Assembly (NCBI GenBank): GCA_963756365.1
Contig: CAVWNF010000003.1
Coordinates: forward strand, 1,302,001 to 1,366,000
From: WHTI01 sp963756365
GTDB lineage: Bacteria; Actinomycetota; CADDZG01; WHSQ01
Length of the DNA stretch: 64,000 nt
Reading direction: 5' to 3'
Position 1 is the first letter of the stretch, and each line of letters begins with the position of its first letter. The notes under the pieces were generated by a model that was not told the DNA's origin, made no database searches, and was given only the letters and a program-made list of their open reading frames with translations. Below, one piece after another: positions 25,321-34,522 of the stretch. The position numbers were made by a program, and so were the translations under genes.

Positions 25321-26102
25321 GGCGCGTCCTCGACGGCCCGGGTTAACACTTGTTCGTCCACATCCCCATCCTGGCGCAGGTGGATGAAAAACTCGCGGTT
25401 CCCAGACGGGCCCGGGGGTTCCGAATAGGTCGCCCCCGCAAGTTTCCACCCGATCTCTCCGGCGGCAGCAGTGATCTTGGAAAGAGACGACTCCCAACGA
25501 AGCGGATCCCTCACTACCCCGCCCTTCCCCAACCCCTCCTTACCAACCTCGAACTGCGGCTTCACCATGATCAGCATGTCGCCGTCCGAGGCGATGAGGG
25601 CATCGAAAGCAGGGAGCACGGTTGCGAGCGAGATGAACGACAGATCGGCGACGATCCCATCCGGCGTCCACGGCAGGTCTTCCGCGGTCATCGTCCTCAC
25701 GTTGGTTCGCTCGAAGACGATGACCCGAGCATCGTTTCGCAGCTTCCAGTCGAGCTGTCCGTATCCGACGTCCACAGCCGCGACCGCGACCGCGCCTCCC
25801 TGAAGAAGCCTGTCGGTGAACCCACCGGTTGACGCTCCTGCATCGAGCCATCTCCGTCCCTCGACACGGACAGGCAATCGCTCGAGAGCACCGTCTAGCT
25901 TGTCGCCGCCTCGTGAAACGAACCTGCTTGGTGGCGAGGCCAGGGTGATCGGTACCTGACGGTCGACGAGCGTCGCGGCTTTCACCGCCGGGTTGCCTGC
26001 AACCTGCACAACCCCGCTCTCGATGGCGCGCTGAGCCTCGGCGCGAGAGCGAACCAGTCCGCGCCTCACGAGCTCAGTGTCGAGGCGGGTTCTGCTCGAC
26101 AC
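25317..26102 (-). CDS. tlyA: TlyA family 16S/23S rRNA 2'-O-methyltransferase (hemolysin A family)
   Basis: 261 aa. An N-terminal S4 domain (LDTELVRRGLVRSRAEAQRAI) and an FtsJ-type methyltransferase with SAM motif WLDAGASTGGFTDRLLQGGA at about residue 85; D in VADLSFISL and K in MVKPQFEVGKEG complete the K-D-K-E set. In mycobacteria TlyA methylates C1409 of 16S and C1920 of 23S rRNA, and its loss gives capreomycin resistance. GTG at 26102 overlaps the small upstream gene by 29 nt. Confidence 0.93.
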   Translation of the reverse strand: MSSRTRLDTELVRRGLVRSRAEAQRAIESGVVQVAGNPAVKAATLVDRQVPITLASPPSRFVSRGGDKLDGALERLPVRVEGRRWLDAGASTGGFTDRLLQGGAVAVAAVDVGYGQLDWKLRNDARVIVFERTNVRTMTAEDLPWTPDGIVADLSFISLATVLPAFDALIASDGDMLIMVKPQFEVGKEGLGKGGVVRDPLRWESSLSKITAAAGEIGWKLAGATYSEPPGPSGNREFFIHLRQDGDVDEQVLTRAVEDAP

Positions 26103-26253
26103 CGCGATCGAGCTGCTCCTCTAGGAGGTTGTGGAGATCCTCCAACGCCTTCAATCGGGTGGCGTCGTCAGCTTCCTCCGCGCCCTCAAGAAGGGCACGC
26201 GCTCGTGCGAGCAGCGCGTCAACCCCACTCAGGGACGGACCATCGCTAGCCAT
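26074..26253 (-). CDS. Small conserved actinobacterial protein (Rv1693-like position)
   Basis: 59 aa, MASDGPSLSGVDALLARARA onward: acidic and Leu/Ala-rich, probably a helical hairpin. A protein of the same size (Rv1693, 58 aa) lies just upstream of tlyA in M. tuberculosis, so the position is conserved; function unknown. ATG at 26253 overlaps the end of the phasin-like gene and the gene runs 29 nt into tlyA. The longer frame reaching 26409 is an out-of-frame reading of the neighbour's lysine-rich repeats. Confidence 0.65.
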   Translation of the reverse strand: MASDGPSLSGVDALLARARALLEGAEEADDATRLKALEDLHNLLEEQLDRGVEQNPPRH

Positions 26254-26647
26254 TCGGCTCCGCGGTTCTCTTCGCTGTCGACTTCTTGGCCGCTGGCTTC
26301 TTCGCAGTCGACTTCTTGGCGGTTGATTTCTTGGCGGTTGTCTTCTTCGGGGCCTGCTGAGCGCGATCCTCGAGGCGAGCGACGCGACGTTCGAGGCGTT
26401 CGAGATCACGCTTGGTCGCTAGGCCGAGGGATTCGATCTGGGAACGGATCTCGCCCCGGACGAACGCAGCGATCTCCTTACGATTGTCCCGGCTCCGCTC
26501 CATCAGATCCTTGACCATGGTGGCGGCCTGGGCGCTTCCGACCTCGCCCTTCTTGACCCAATCCTTGACTATCTGCTCGGCGCGGGCCTTGGTGAGTTCG
26601 GCCACACCCGAGCCGATCAGAGCCATGCGACGCAGTTCTTCTCTCAT
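26246..26647 (-). CDS. Phasin-superfamily protein with lysine/alanine-rich tail
   Basis: 133 aa. Residues ~10-90 form an amphipathic helical region (KARAEQIVKDWVKKGEVG, ERLERRVARLEDR coiled coil) like PhaF/phasin-type proteins. The last ~30 residues are repeats of KKSTAKK / KKPAAKK, resembling histone H1-like or PhaF C-termini that bind DNA. It could tether granules or organise nucleoid; no PHA synthase is nearby. First gene of the minus-strand run leading into tlyA; divergent from the rhomboid gene. Confidence 0.7.
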   Translation of the reverse strand: MREELRRMALIGSGVAELTKARAEQIVKDWVKKGEVGSAQAATMVKDLMERSRDNRKEIAAFVRGEIRSQIESLGLATKRDLERLERRVARLEDRAQQAPKKTTAKKSTAKKSTAKKPAAKKSTAKRTAEPNG

Positions 26648-26697
26648 CGAGTCTCCTTTCGGGCGGGCCTTCTGCCCTGCCGTTCGATGCAGAAACC

Positions 26698-26703
26698 TAT
26701 ACT
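26698..26703 (+). promoter_or_regulatory. -10 box for a probably leaderless rhomboid transcript
   Basis: TATACT lies 7 nt before the GTG at 26711, the same arrangement as at 5823 and at argC. No Shine-Dalgarno sequence precedes either possible start. The -35 element is not clear. Confidence 0.45.
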
Positions 26704-26710
26704 CGATTCG

Positions 26711-27427
26711 GTGCTCAGCCTCATCCCCATCTCAGATGTGAACCCGACGCGGCGAACCCCATACGTGACGATCGGCCTGATCGCCACCAACGTTGTGCTG
26801 TTCTTCCGAACGCCGGGGCTCGGGATGACAACGGCTTCCAACCGCTATTTCATCGAGCACGCCCCCGCCCCATGCGAACTCGTCAGCCGCTGCTCGTCGA
26901 GCCTCCCCCACCCCGACGACCTTTCTAGCTTCCTCATCGCCGTCCTGTTCGCCATGTTTCTGCACGCCGGTTGGCTCCACATCATCGGCAACATGCTGTT
27001 CCTGTGGGTATTCGGCAACAACGTCGAGGACCACCTTGGCCACGTTAAGTACCTGCTCTTCTATCTGGTCGGCGGTTTCGCCGCATCCTTCGCTCACATC
27101 GCATTCAATCTGGACTCCGTAGCGCCAACCGTCGGCGCATCCGGCGCGGTCGCGGCGATCATGGGCGCGTACCTCGTCCTTTATCCGAAGGCACGGGTCA
27201 ACGTGATCGTCCCGATCTTCTTCATCTTCACCCTCACTCAGCTCTCCGCACTCGTCGTCCTCGCGTTCTGGTTCATCTCCCAGTTCTTCATCGGTGCGCA
27301 AGAGGTCGGCACCGGAGGGATCGCATGGCTCGCACATGTCGGCGGATTCGTCTTCGGGATCATCGCGATCTTCATCCTCGGGGGCCGACCACACGCGCCA
27401 CGCTGGGACCCATATCGCTCGTGGTGA
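26711..27427 (+). CDS. Rhomboid family intramembrane serine protease
   Basis: 238 aa. The Ser-His dyad is present: GASGAVAAIMGAYLV carries the GxSG nucleophile and AHVGGFVFGIIAIF the catalytic histidine. HAGWLHIIGNMLFLWVFGNNVED is the conserved H-x2-N segment of helix 2. About six to seven membrane segments; NPTRRTPYVTIGLI is typical of the actinobacterial N-terminus, which favours GTG 26711 over an in-frame ATG at 26687. Substrates unknown. Followed after 1 nt by the PfkB kinase. Confidence 0.88.
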   Translation: MLSLIPISDVNPTRRTPYVTIGLIATNVVLFFRTPGLGMTTASNRYFIEHAPAPCELVSRCSSSLPHPDDLSSFLIAVLFAMFLHAGWLHIIGNMLFLWVFGNNVEDHLGHVKYLLFYLVGGFAASFAHIAFNLDSVAPTVGASGAVAAIMGAYLVLYPKARVNVIVPIFFIFTLTQLSALVVLAFWFISQFFIGAQEVGTGGIAWLAHVGGFVFGIIAIFILGGRPHAPRWDPYRSW

Positions 27428-27428
27428 C

Positions 27429-28244
27429 GTGCGCGTAGCCGTCGTCGGCCACCACGAGTGGATCGAGGCCTACAAGGTTGAGCGGCTGCCGTCGCCGGGT
27501 GACATCGTCCACGCAGATCCATCCTGGGAGGCACCCGCGGGAGGTGCGCCTGCAGCGGCCGGACAGATGCTCAAGCTGGCAGGCAACGTCCACCTCTTCA
27601 CCGCCTTCGGGGACGACGAACTCGGCCACCGCGCACACGATCGACTCACCGATATGGGGATGACCGTGCACGCAACCTTCCGAGAGGAACCCACTCGGCG
27701 AGGGATCGTCCACATCGACCGAAGCGGAGAACGAACGATCACGGTGATCGGAGACCGACTCCATCCGAGTGCATCGGACGATCTCGCGTGGGACCTGCTC
27801 GAGGGTGCCGACGCGTGCTACTTCACGGCCGGCGACTACGAGTCGGTACGGCTTGCACGCTCTTCCAGGGTGCTCGTCGCAACCACACGCGTGATCGAGG
27901 TTCTGTCGGGAGTCCAACTCGATGCGGTGGTGGGGAGCGCGTCTGATCCGGCCGAGATCTACAACGATGGTGCTATCGAGCCCAAACCCCACCTCGTTGT
28001 GCTCACCGACGGCGACAACGGGGGCACCTTCTCCTCGGCGGGTGAACACGTCCGTCGGTACCGGGCGACGGCGCCTCCCGGGCCGATCATCGATCGCTAC
28101 GGCGCTGGCGACAGCTTCGCTGCCGGACTCGCATTCGGGCTCGCCACCGGGACCGTAGAAGCCGCTATCGAGCTGGCATCGGAGTGCGCGGCCTCGGTCA
28201 TCACCGGACGAGGGCCCTACGAAGGACAGATCGACCCGAGGTAG
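27429..28244 (+). CDS. PfkB family carbohydrate kinase
   Basis: 271 aa. WEAPAGGAPAAAGQMLKLAG corresponds to the first PfkB signature (N-terminal GG), and DRYGAGDSFAAGLAFGLATG is the second, with the anion-hole GAGD and catalytic Asp. The intermediate region is short, giving a compact ribokinase-like protein. The sugar or nucleoside substrate cannot be told. GTG at 27429 starts 1 nt after the rhomboid stop; the frame upstream of it only reads through rhomboid. Confidence 0.85.
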   Translation: MRVAVVGHHEWIEAYKVERLPSPGDIVHADPSWEAPAGGAPAAAGQMLKLAGNVHLFTAFGDDELGHRAHDRLTDMGMTVHATFREEPTRRGIVHIDRSGERTITVIGDRLHPSASDDLAWDLLEGADACYFTAGDYESVRLARSSRVLVATTRVIEVLSGVQLDAVVGSASDPAEIYNDGAIEPKPHLVVLTDGDNGGTFSSAGEHVRRYRATAPPGPIIDRYGAGDSFAAGLAFGLATGTVEAAIELASECAASVITGRGPYEGQIDPR

Positions 28245-28649
28245 TTACCGCAGCTCGATACGGGGGCAGAGGTCCATCACCACATCCAACCCAGCGGCAG
28301 ACGCCCTCTCGGCGGATGCTTCATCGATCACACCGAGTTGCATCCACACCCCTTTCGCTCCCACGGCGATCGCTTCATCGACGTGAGGGGCGACGAACTC
28401 CGAGCGTCTGAAGATGTCGACCACATCGATCGGCTCCTCGATCGAGGTGAGATCCGGGTAGCAGGGAAGGCCCTCGATGCAGACATCGTGATCGGGGTTC
28501 ACGCAGATGACCCGATAGCCGTTCTCCCTGAGGAACGTTGCCACTCCATAGCTGGGACGGGAGGGGTCGTTAGAGCAACCGACGACCGCCCAGGTCTTGT
28601 ACGAATCGAGCATGCGAGCGGCGGTCACTCGGTCGCGTAGGGCTGGCAT
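28245..28649 (-). CDS. CoA-binding domain protein (YccU family)
   Basis: 134 aa. WAVVGCSNDPSRPSYGVATFL is the Rossmann-like CoA-binding signature, with RVICVNPDHDVCIEGLPCYP and VDVVDIFRRSEFVAPHVDEA following as in YccU/DUF1832-like proteins of the succinyl-CoA synthetase alpha fold. Function not established in the family. It abuts the kinase stop tail-to-tail (convergent, no gap). Confidence 0.85.
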   Translation of the reverse strand: MPALRDRVTAARMLDSYKTWAVVGCSNDPSRPSYGVATFLRENGYRVICVNPDHDVCIEGLPCYPDLTSIEEPIDVVDIFRRSEFVAPHVDEAIAVGAKGVWMQLGVIDEASAERASAAGLDVVMDLCPRIELR

Positions 28650-28675
28650 AGAGACATCCTCCCCCGTCCTCGTGG

Positions 28676-29580
28676 CTAGGAAGCTCCACCGAGGGCATCG
28701 GCCAAACGCTCTGTCGCTCCACGGATCCCGAACCGTCGTCCTAGCTCGAGGAGTTCGGCACGAGCCGCGAACTTGGGTCGCGCGAGGTCGATGTCGTCCA
28801 GCGGCAGATCGGTCGGGATAGCAACCACCTGCCTGGCGCGCGCGACGTAGTCAAGGGAGCCGGCAACCTTTCCTAGTGCCACACCGGCACCCGGAGAAGC
28901 TGCCGCCGCGATGACACCGTCAAGGTCCTTGAAGCGGGAGATGAGGGCGGAGGCGAACTTCTCGCCGATCCCCCGCACCCCCGGAAGACCGTCCGACGGG
29001 ATCACCTCGCAGAACGGCGAAGTCCATGTACGAGCGACCGGGTATCCCGTACTTCGCCTCGATGTAAGACTCGTCGACGACGTCAACGACCGAGACGCCC
29101 TTCTTCGGATAGATCACCGAGATCTTCGGATCGCGGACCAGTTGAAAAAGATCCCTGTCACCAGAGACGATCTCGACCCGCCCCGGAGCGCGCTCCGCCA
29201 GCGACCCGATCACGTCCTCGGCCTCGTAATCGGCGAGGCCAACGATCGGGATGCCGCACAACGCCAACGCCTCGACGATGACCGGCATCTGGTGCCCCAG
29301 TTCGTCCTCGACCTCACTCTGCGCGCTGTCCTCCGCGGCTCGATGGGTCTTGTAGGTATCGATCAGGTCGACCCTCCACTGGGGACGCCAATCGTCATCG
29401 GCCGCGCACGCGATGAAGTCGGGATCCCGGTCGGAGATCAGTCGAGCGAGCATCGAGAGGAACCCCGAGGCCGCGTTCATCAAGCGTCCGTCCGGATCGC
29501 TGAACCGTGTCGGGCGTTGAGAAGAATGCGCGATAGATCAGACTCGCCGAATCGACCAGCAACGTCAGGCTTGAGTCCAT
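28676..29580 (-). pseudogene. 5'-3' exonuclease (PolA N-terminal-like), two frame breaks
   Basis: Three frames join into one ~300-aa exonuclease. 29580-29495: TLLVDSASLIYRAFFSTPDT; 29490-29000: AASGFLSMLARLI, FIACAADDDWRPQWR, DYEAEDVIGSLA, VSGDRDLFQLV and YGIPGRSYMDFAVLRGDP; 29000-28676: SDGLPGVRGIGEKFASALI, the helix-hairpin-helix. Metal-binding acidic residues are all present. Removing one G near 29492 (CCGG) gives the expected QRSDGRLMNAASG, and removing one C at 28998-29000 (CCC) gives LRGDPSDGLPGV. Both breaks are of the same sign. An orphan exonuclease without polymerase is common in actinobacteria. Probably functional with sequence errors. Confidence 0.8.
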
Positions 29581-29647
29581 CGACAGATACTAGAGAGCGG
29601 ATCGGCTACCCGTGTCCTGGGTGGGAGGAACGGAGTGCCACGCTGCC

Positions 29648-30934
29648 CTAGGGCACGGTCAGCTGGAAGCTGGTGGTGTGGGTGTCCTCGCTCCACAGGT
29701 TGTCTGAAACCGTCAGCGTCACCAGGTAGGTACCGGGCGCCGCGTACGTATGCGTTGCCGAGACGCCGGAAGCCCCCGTGCCGTCACCGAAGTCCCACTC
29801 GTACCCCGACAGAGGTCCGTCGACATCCCGCGACTCCGAGGCATCGAAGGTGACCGTTTGCCCGTCCTTGACGAAAGAAGCGACCGGCACGGCAGCGTTG
29901 TTGTCCACGGCCAGAGCTGTGTAATAGGCGCTCAGAAGGGTGTTGTAGATCCCTTGCTCGAAGTACCCGGCGCCTCCCGCGGTCGAGATGATCGTATCGA
30001 GAGTGTCTGTCGGGAGGTGATAGGCGGGATAGCTGGATGCGGTACGCATCCCCGCCCATCGCATCGTTGGGTAACCCTGCACGTCGAACGACCGTTCATC
30101 GGAGTTTCGATCGTTGGTACCGACGTAACGGACCTCTCGGTTCCCGCTCGGGAACCCGAGGAAGTCGTAGTTGACCCTCTTCAGCAGCGGCTCGAACGCC
30201 GCCTTGTCGTCAGGACCGTGGAACAGACACAGGCAATTAGACGTGGTTGGACTCGCCACCGGCCAGGCGATCCCAACCATGTCGAAGCCGAGCATCGCGG
30301 AGATCTTCTGCCCTGCCTGCTTGAGCTCCTTCGCGTACAGATCGGAGGCCAGCACGCCCTCTTCCTCGCCGTTGAACCACACGAAAACGATCGAACGGTT
30401 CGTCGGCACATCTGCCATCGCCTTGGCAAGGTGGCGGAGCAGGTTCGTCCCGGTGCCGTTGTCGTACGCGCCGTAGATCGTCTGCGGAACGGTGTCGTAG
30501 TGACCCCCGAGGACGATCCAGTCGTTCGGCATTGTCGTACCGCGCTTGAAGGCCACCACTGCCTTGAGTCCCGCGATCGCGTCACACCCACCGTTCCCCG
30601 GATCGACCGGGAGTAGGTGGATGCTGGCTTCGTAGCCAAGTCCGGCCATCTCCTCGCACAGGTCCATGCCCGCCAGTGCCTCGATCGGACCGCCGGTCAC
30701 CCTGTAGGGGTACGCGGTCACGAACTCCTGCAAGCCCTGCCAGATCTCGGCCCCGGTTACCCCGGGCTCGGGGAGGACACCGAGATCGAACTCCACCCCG
30801 GAGCCAGATGCCTCTTCCTGTGGCATGGCGCCAGCGGTACTCGCCGCTCCCAAGAAGAGCGTCACAGCCAGGCCGAGTGCGCTCGCGAACTTGAGAGCGC
30901 GCCGATGGAAAGAAGGCGGCACGTCATCGATCAT
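29648..30934 (-). CDS. Secreted M28-family zinc peptidase with C-terminal PKD domain
   Basis: 428 aa. A signal peptide (ALKFASALGLAVTLFLGAAS, cleavage near AGA) leads to an M28 aminopeptidase-like domain: GGHYDTVP (His, Asp), GAYDNGTGTNLL (Asp), WFNGEEEGVLASD (Glu-Glu) and SSYPAYHLPTDTLD (His), a full two-zinc ligand set. The last ~80 residues are a PKD domain (FDASESRDVDGPLSGYEWDF and GDGTGASGVSATHTYAAPGT), which binds polymers or surfaces. Predicted extracellular peptide hydrolase. ATG at 30934 is taken; an in-frame ATG 12 codons upstream is possible. Confidence 0.87.
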   Translation of the reverse strand: MIDDVPPSFHRRALKFASALGLAVTLFLGAASTAGAMPQEEASGSGVEFDLGVLPEPGVTGAEIWQGLQEFVTAYPYRVTGGPIEALAGMDLCEEMAGLGYEASIHLLPVDPGNGGCDAIAGLKAVVAFKRGTTMPNDWIVLGGHYDTVPQTIYGAYDNGTGTNLLRHLAKAMADVPTNRSIVFVWFNGEEEGVLASDLYAKELKQAGQKISAMLGFDMVGIAWPVASPTTSNCLCLFHGPDDKAAFEPLLKRVNYDFLGFPSGNREVRYVGTNDRNSDERSFDVQGYPTMRWAGMRTASSYPAYHLPTDTLDTIISTAGGAGYFEQGIYNTLLSAYYTALAVDNNAAVPVASFVKDGQTVTFDASESRDVDGPLSGYEWDFGDGTGASGVSATHTYAAPGTYLVTLTVSDNLWSEDTHTTSFQLTVP

Positions 30935-31206
30935 GGCTGCTCCGCGGTGTAGCCGGGAGGTTCGCAACATCCCGCAGCTCCCCTCGCAATCTGGACCGGT
31001 TGTCTCCGTAGCGATACGCCGAGCCGGCGCCTACGACCTCTGTGCAAATGCACAGACGTAGCGCCCCACGTCGGGCCGGGCGCCGACGTTGGAATCGATG
31101 CGACGAAGGTGTGGTTGTCTCCACAAGCCCTGGTTGAGAGAAACGCCGACGGAAACGCTGAGAGGGGTCTGATGCAGAACGAACCGGAGGGTGTGGGAGC
31201 TACGCC

Positions 31207-32106
31207 ATGACCACCCCCGCCGCCGAGCCGGTCGTTAGATCCGACCGCGAGGCCTTCGAGACGCTCGACTGGGGGTTGTTCGCCGCGGTCGGGCTCATCT
31301 GGGGGTCCTCGTTCCTGCTGATAAAGGTTGGCCTAGAGGTCTTCCATCCTGGCTTCATCACTTGGGCACGGGTCGCTCTTGGAGCTGCGGCCCTGCTCCT
31401 TATCCCTGGCAGCCGCCGAAAGATCGCGCCGGAAGACCGAAGGCAACTGATCCTCATCTCGATCGTCTGGGTCGGCATCCCCTTCACACTCTTCCCGCTC
31501 GCCGAGGAGCACATAAACTCTGCCGTCACCGGGTTGTTGAACGGAGGGACCCCTCTATTCGCTGGGCTCTTCGGAGCACTCTTCTTCGGACGCACGCCTC
31601 GCGGCCCGCAGAGACTCGGCATCGCGATCGGCTTCATCGGGATCATCCTCGTGAGCGCGGGGTCGAGCGCCCAGGGTGGTACCGCGATCGTCGGGGTCCT
31701 GATGGTCCTCGCCGCAACTGTCTGCTACGGATTCGCAACGAACATCGCCGGGCCGGTACAGAAGAAGTACGGATCGGTCGCTGTGATGGCTCAGATGCTT
31801 GCCTACGCGACCCTGTGGACCACCCCCTTCGGCATCTATGGGCTCGGACGATCGGAGTTCGCGGTCCGGCCCGCGCTTGCGGTCGTGGTGCTCGGCGTCG
31901 TCGGAACCGGGTTCGCATTCGCGTTCATGGCTTCCCTGGTCGGGCGGGTCGGAGGGCCGAGAGCATCATTCGTCACCTATCTCATCCCTGTCGTGTCGCT
32001 GGTACTCGGTTCGGTGTTTCTCTCTGAACGGGTGGCGGTGGCCGCCCTATTCGGGGTCGTGCTGGTCATCGGGGGTGCGGTACTCGCATCTCGACGAGAG
32101 CGCTGA
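31207..32106 (+). CDS. EamA/DMT superfamily transporter
   Basis: 299 aa with ten hydrophobic segments in two EamA repeats (LIWGSSFLLIKVGLEVFHPG in the first, FASNVAG-like GFATNIAGPVQKKYGSVAVM at the second). Drug/metabolite transporter family; the substrate is unknown. GGAG precedes the ATG at suitable spacing. The SDR gene follows after 19 nt, in the same direction. Confidence 0.87.
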   Translation: MTTPAAEPVVRSDREAFETLDWGLFAAVGLIWGSSFLLIKVGLEVFHPGFITWARVALGAAALLLIPGSRRKIAPEDRRQLILISIVWVGIPFTLFPLAEEHINSAVTGLLNGGTPLFAGLFGALFFGRTPRGPQRLGIAIGFIGIILVSAGSSAQGGTAIVGVLMVLAATVCYGFATNIAGPVQKKYGSVAVMAQMLAYATLWTTPFGIYGLGRSEFAVRPALAVVVLGVVGTGFAFAFMASLVGRVGGPRASFVTYLIPVVSLVLGSVFLSERVAVAALFGVVLVIGGAVLASRRER

Positions 32107-32125
32107 CAGTGATCAAGGAGGACAT

Positions 32126-32989
32126 GTGAGCAACACAGGAACCATGAAGACCGTGATGATCACCGGAGCTTCAACCGGCATCGGGCGCGCCTGCGCTCTC
32201 AGGCTCGATGAGGCTGGATGGAGGGTCTTTGCAGGGGTGAGGAAAGAGAGCGACGGGGAGGCACTCGTTCGGGCCGCTTCCGATCGATTGACCCCAGTCA
32301 TCATCGATGTGGCCGACCAGGACTCGATCGATGCGGCCGCGGATCTGGTGAACGCCGCCGTCGGAGGACGCCTCGACGGTCTCGTTAACAACGCGGGCAT
32401 CACCGTTCAGGGTCCATTGGAACACCTACCGCTGGACGCGTTCAGGAAACAGCTGGAGGTCAACGTCACAGGGCAACTCGCCGTGAGCCAGGCCCTCCTC
32501 CCGTCGCTACGCACTGCTAAGGGACGGATCGTCTTCATGGGGTCGGTGGCGGGTCGGGCGCCCTCGGTTCCCTTCCTAGGTCCCTATAGCGCCTCGAAGA
32601 AAGCGCTCGAAGCCGTGGCTGATTCGCTCCGGGGTGAACTGAAGCCGGCCGGGATACACGTCGCGATCGTCGAGCCAGGAAGCATCGCCACCGAGATCTG
32701 GGACAAAGCGACGGAGACCGCCGATGCCGACCTCGAGATGGTCCCCCAGGAGAACCTGGACTACTACGAGACCGCCATGCGCAAGGCAACCTCGATCGCC
32801 GGAAAGGTGGGCGCCCGTGGGATCCCTGCAGATGTGGTCGCAAAGAAGGTCGAACACGCCCTCACCTCATCCCGGCCCCGCACCCGGTACCTCGTCGGGA
32901 AGGACGCCTACGCCCGCGTCTTCATCGAGAGCAACGTCCCGGACAAGCTCAGGGATCGCGTCGCAGCACGGATCCTGTTCAAAGACTAA
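32126..32989 (+). CDS. Short-chain dehydrogenase/reductase
   Basis: 287 aa classical SDR. VMITGASTGIGRACAL is the TGxxxGIG cofactor motif, NNAGITVQG the NAG motif, and GPYSASKKALE the catalytic Y-x3-K with Ser in MGSVAGRAP upstream; substrate-binding PGSIATEIW follows. The C-terminal half contains a YETAMRKATSIAGKVGA helix typical of SDRs acting on larger substrates. GTG at 32126 has AAGGAGG 4 nt upstream; the frame's 327-bp extension only crosses the transporter gene. Confidence 0.88.
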   Translation: MSNTGTMKTVMITGASTGIGRACALRLDEAGWRVFAGVRKESDGEALVRAASDRLTPVIIDVADQDSIDAAADLVNAAVGGRLDGLVNNAGITVQGPLEHLPLDAFRKQLEVNVTGQLAVSQALLPSLRTAKGRIVFMGSVAGRAPSVPFLGPYSASKKALEAVADSLRGELKPAGIHVAIVEPGSIATEIWDKATETADADLEMVPQENLDYYETAMRKATSIAGKVGARGIPADVVAKKVEHALTSSRPRTRYLVGKDAYARVFIESNVPDKLRDRVAARILFKD

Positions 32990-32992
32990 CCC

Positions 32993-33554
32993 TCAACTCC
33001 AGGTTCCGGGTTCTTCGCCCTCCCTCAGCGGTTCCGCAAGGGTGGCGTGGCCCCGTTCGGTGACCTCGTCCGCAAGCTCCCTGAGGATGTCCATATGGCC
33101 GGCATGGCGGGCGGTCTCCTGGATCATCCGATTGAGGATCCAGCGGAGGCTCATCGTCTTACGGCTCGACTCTCTCGGGTCGGTAGCGGTGTCGTCGAGG
33201 TCAGCGGCCTCCACGATCTCCCTGCTCGTCGCACACTTCGAGGCGTACAGATCGAGGATGTCCTGGGTGCTCTCATCGAGGCTCGATCCGGAAGTCCGCA
33301 TTTGGGTCGGCCTCGGTGCTGACCACCTCGATAGGAAGACCTCCGAAGACGCAATGTATCCACCAGCCCTCAACGAGCGCGAGGTGCTTCACGATGCCCA
33401 GGATCGTGCTCTCGGAGACCACGAACCTCTTCCGCAGGTTCTCGTCCGAGCACCCACGACAGATCGCCACGACTGCGTCCCTCTGGACATCCAGGGACGC
33501 CATCAGCATCTCCTTCTCTCCCGCCAGATAGGGGATCACCTGCACATCTCCCAC
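32993..33554 (-). pseudogene. DinB/DUF664 family protein, one frame break
   Basis: Two frames together give a ~185-aa four-helix DinB-type protein. 33554-33290 encodes IPYLAGEKEMLMASLDVQRD and ESTILGIVKHLALVEGWWIH, with the first metal-binding histidine; from about 33285 the second frame reads SLDESTQDILDLYASKCATS and MSLRWILNRMIQETARHAGH, with the terminal histidines. One surplus base at 33284-33292 (CCGG) separates them. Members include mycothiol- or bacillithiol-dependent enzymes; this one is unassigned. Confidence 0.78.
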
Positions 33555-33555
33555 G

Positions 33556-34350
33556 TCATCTCCCTTCCTTCATCGCCTCGAGGATCTCGCCCAGGCCCCC
33601 AATGATCATGTCCGGGGCCGGCTCCACTCCCAGCGCATCTTCCGGAGAGACCACCCCGGTGGTGACGAGGATACGCAGCCACCCTTTCGTGACGCCCACA
33701 GCAAGGTCGGTATCGGGCCGGTCGCCCACGACCGCGACCTTGTGTGCTCCCCCGAGGCGACGAGCACAGGCCTCGACCATCGGCTCATTGGGCTTGCCGA
33801 CGACGATCGCCGTGCGGCCCCCAGCCATCTCGATGGATGCCAGGATCGAGCCGGCCCCCGGCCACATGGTTCCGTCGGAAGCGGGGAAGGTCGCATCGTT
33901 GTTGCTGGCATAGAAGAGGGCGCCCCCGCGGACGGCGATCCCGGCGCGTCGCATCTTCTCGTAGGAGAATTCAAGGTCCCAGCCCACCGCCACCAGGTCC
34001 ACCTCGCCAGCCCCGTCCACCACCTCGGCCCCGGCCTCTTCAACCGCTACCCTCAAGCCCCTGCCACCGATAACCATGGCGCGGGCACCTTCGACGCCGA
34101 CCGCACTGAGTTCCTCGCCCAGCACGACCGCCGAGGTGATGATCTCGTCGGCCCCGGCGGCGATCCCGAACCCTTCGAGCCGGGTGACGTACTCGGCGAC
34201 GGTGTGGCGCGAGTTGTTGGTAGCGAACAGGACGCTGACCCCAGCCGCCCTAAGGGCGTTCACGGCTCGGGCCGCACCCTCGATCGGTTCGTCACCTCTG
34301 TAGATGACGCCGTCGAGGTCACAGACGAGCGCGTCGATCTGAAGGCTCAT
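33556..34350 (-). CDS. HAD superfamily phosphatase, NagD/glycerol-3-phosphate phosphatase type
   Basis: 264 aa. VCDLDGVIYRGDEPI is the HAD motif I (DxD), FATNNSRHTVAEYV motif II (Asn/Ser), K of GKPNEP motif III and VVGDRPDTDLAVGV motif IV; the C2-type cap lies between. Mycobacterial Rv1692, encoded near tlyA, is a D-glycerol-3-phosphate phosphatase of this type, so that activity is likely but unproven. It directly abuts the DinB gene. Confidence 0.87.
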   Translation of the reverse strand: MSLQIDALVCDLDGVIYRGDEPIEGAARAVNALRAAGVSVLFATNNSRHTVAEYVTRLEGFGIAAGADEIITSAVVLGEELSAVGVEGARAMVIGGRGLRVAVEEAGAEVVDGAGEVDLVAVGWDLEFSYEKMRRAGIAVRGGALFYASNNDATFPASDGTMWPGAGSILASIEMAGGRTAIVVGKPNEPMVEACARRLGGAHKVAVVGDRPDTDLAVGVTKGWLRILVTTGVVSPEDALGVEPAPDMIIGGLGEILEAMKEGR

Positions 34351-34522
34351 AAGGGCTGTGCGCTCCTTCTGTGCTGGTTATGTACGGGTTAGGTACGGCT
34401 CTACCCAAGACACCTTGGATGCTCGCAGGGTACTTCGATGCCCTAGGCTCAGGGGGGCCGGGTGGTCCCCCACCGCGGCAGGAACCACACTCAGGAATCA
34501 CACAAGGGAGCGACCGCAGATC

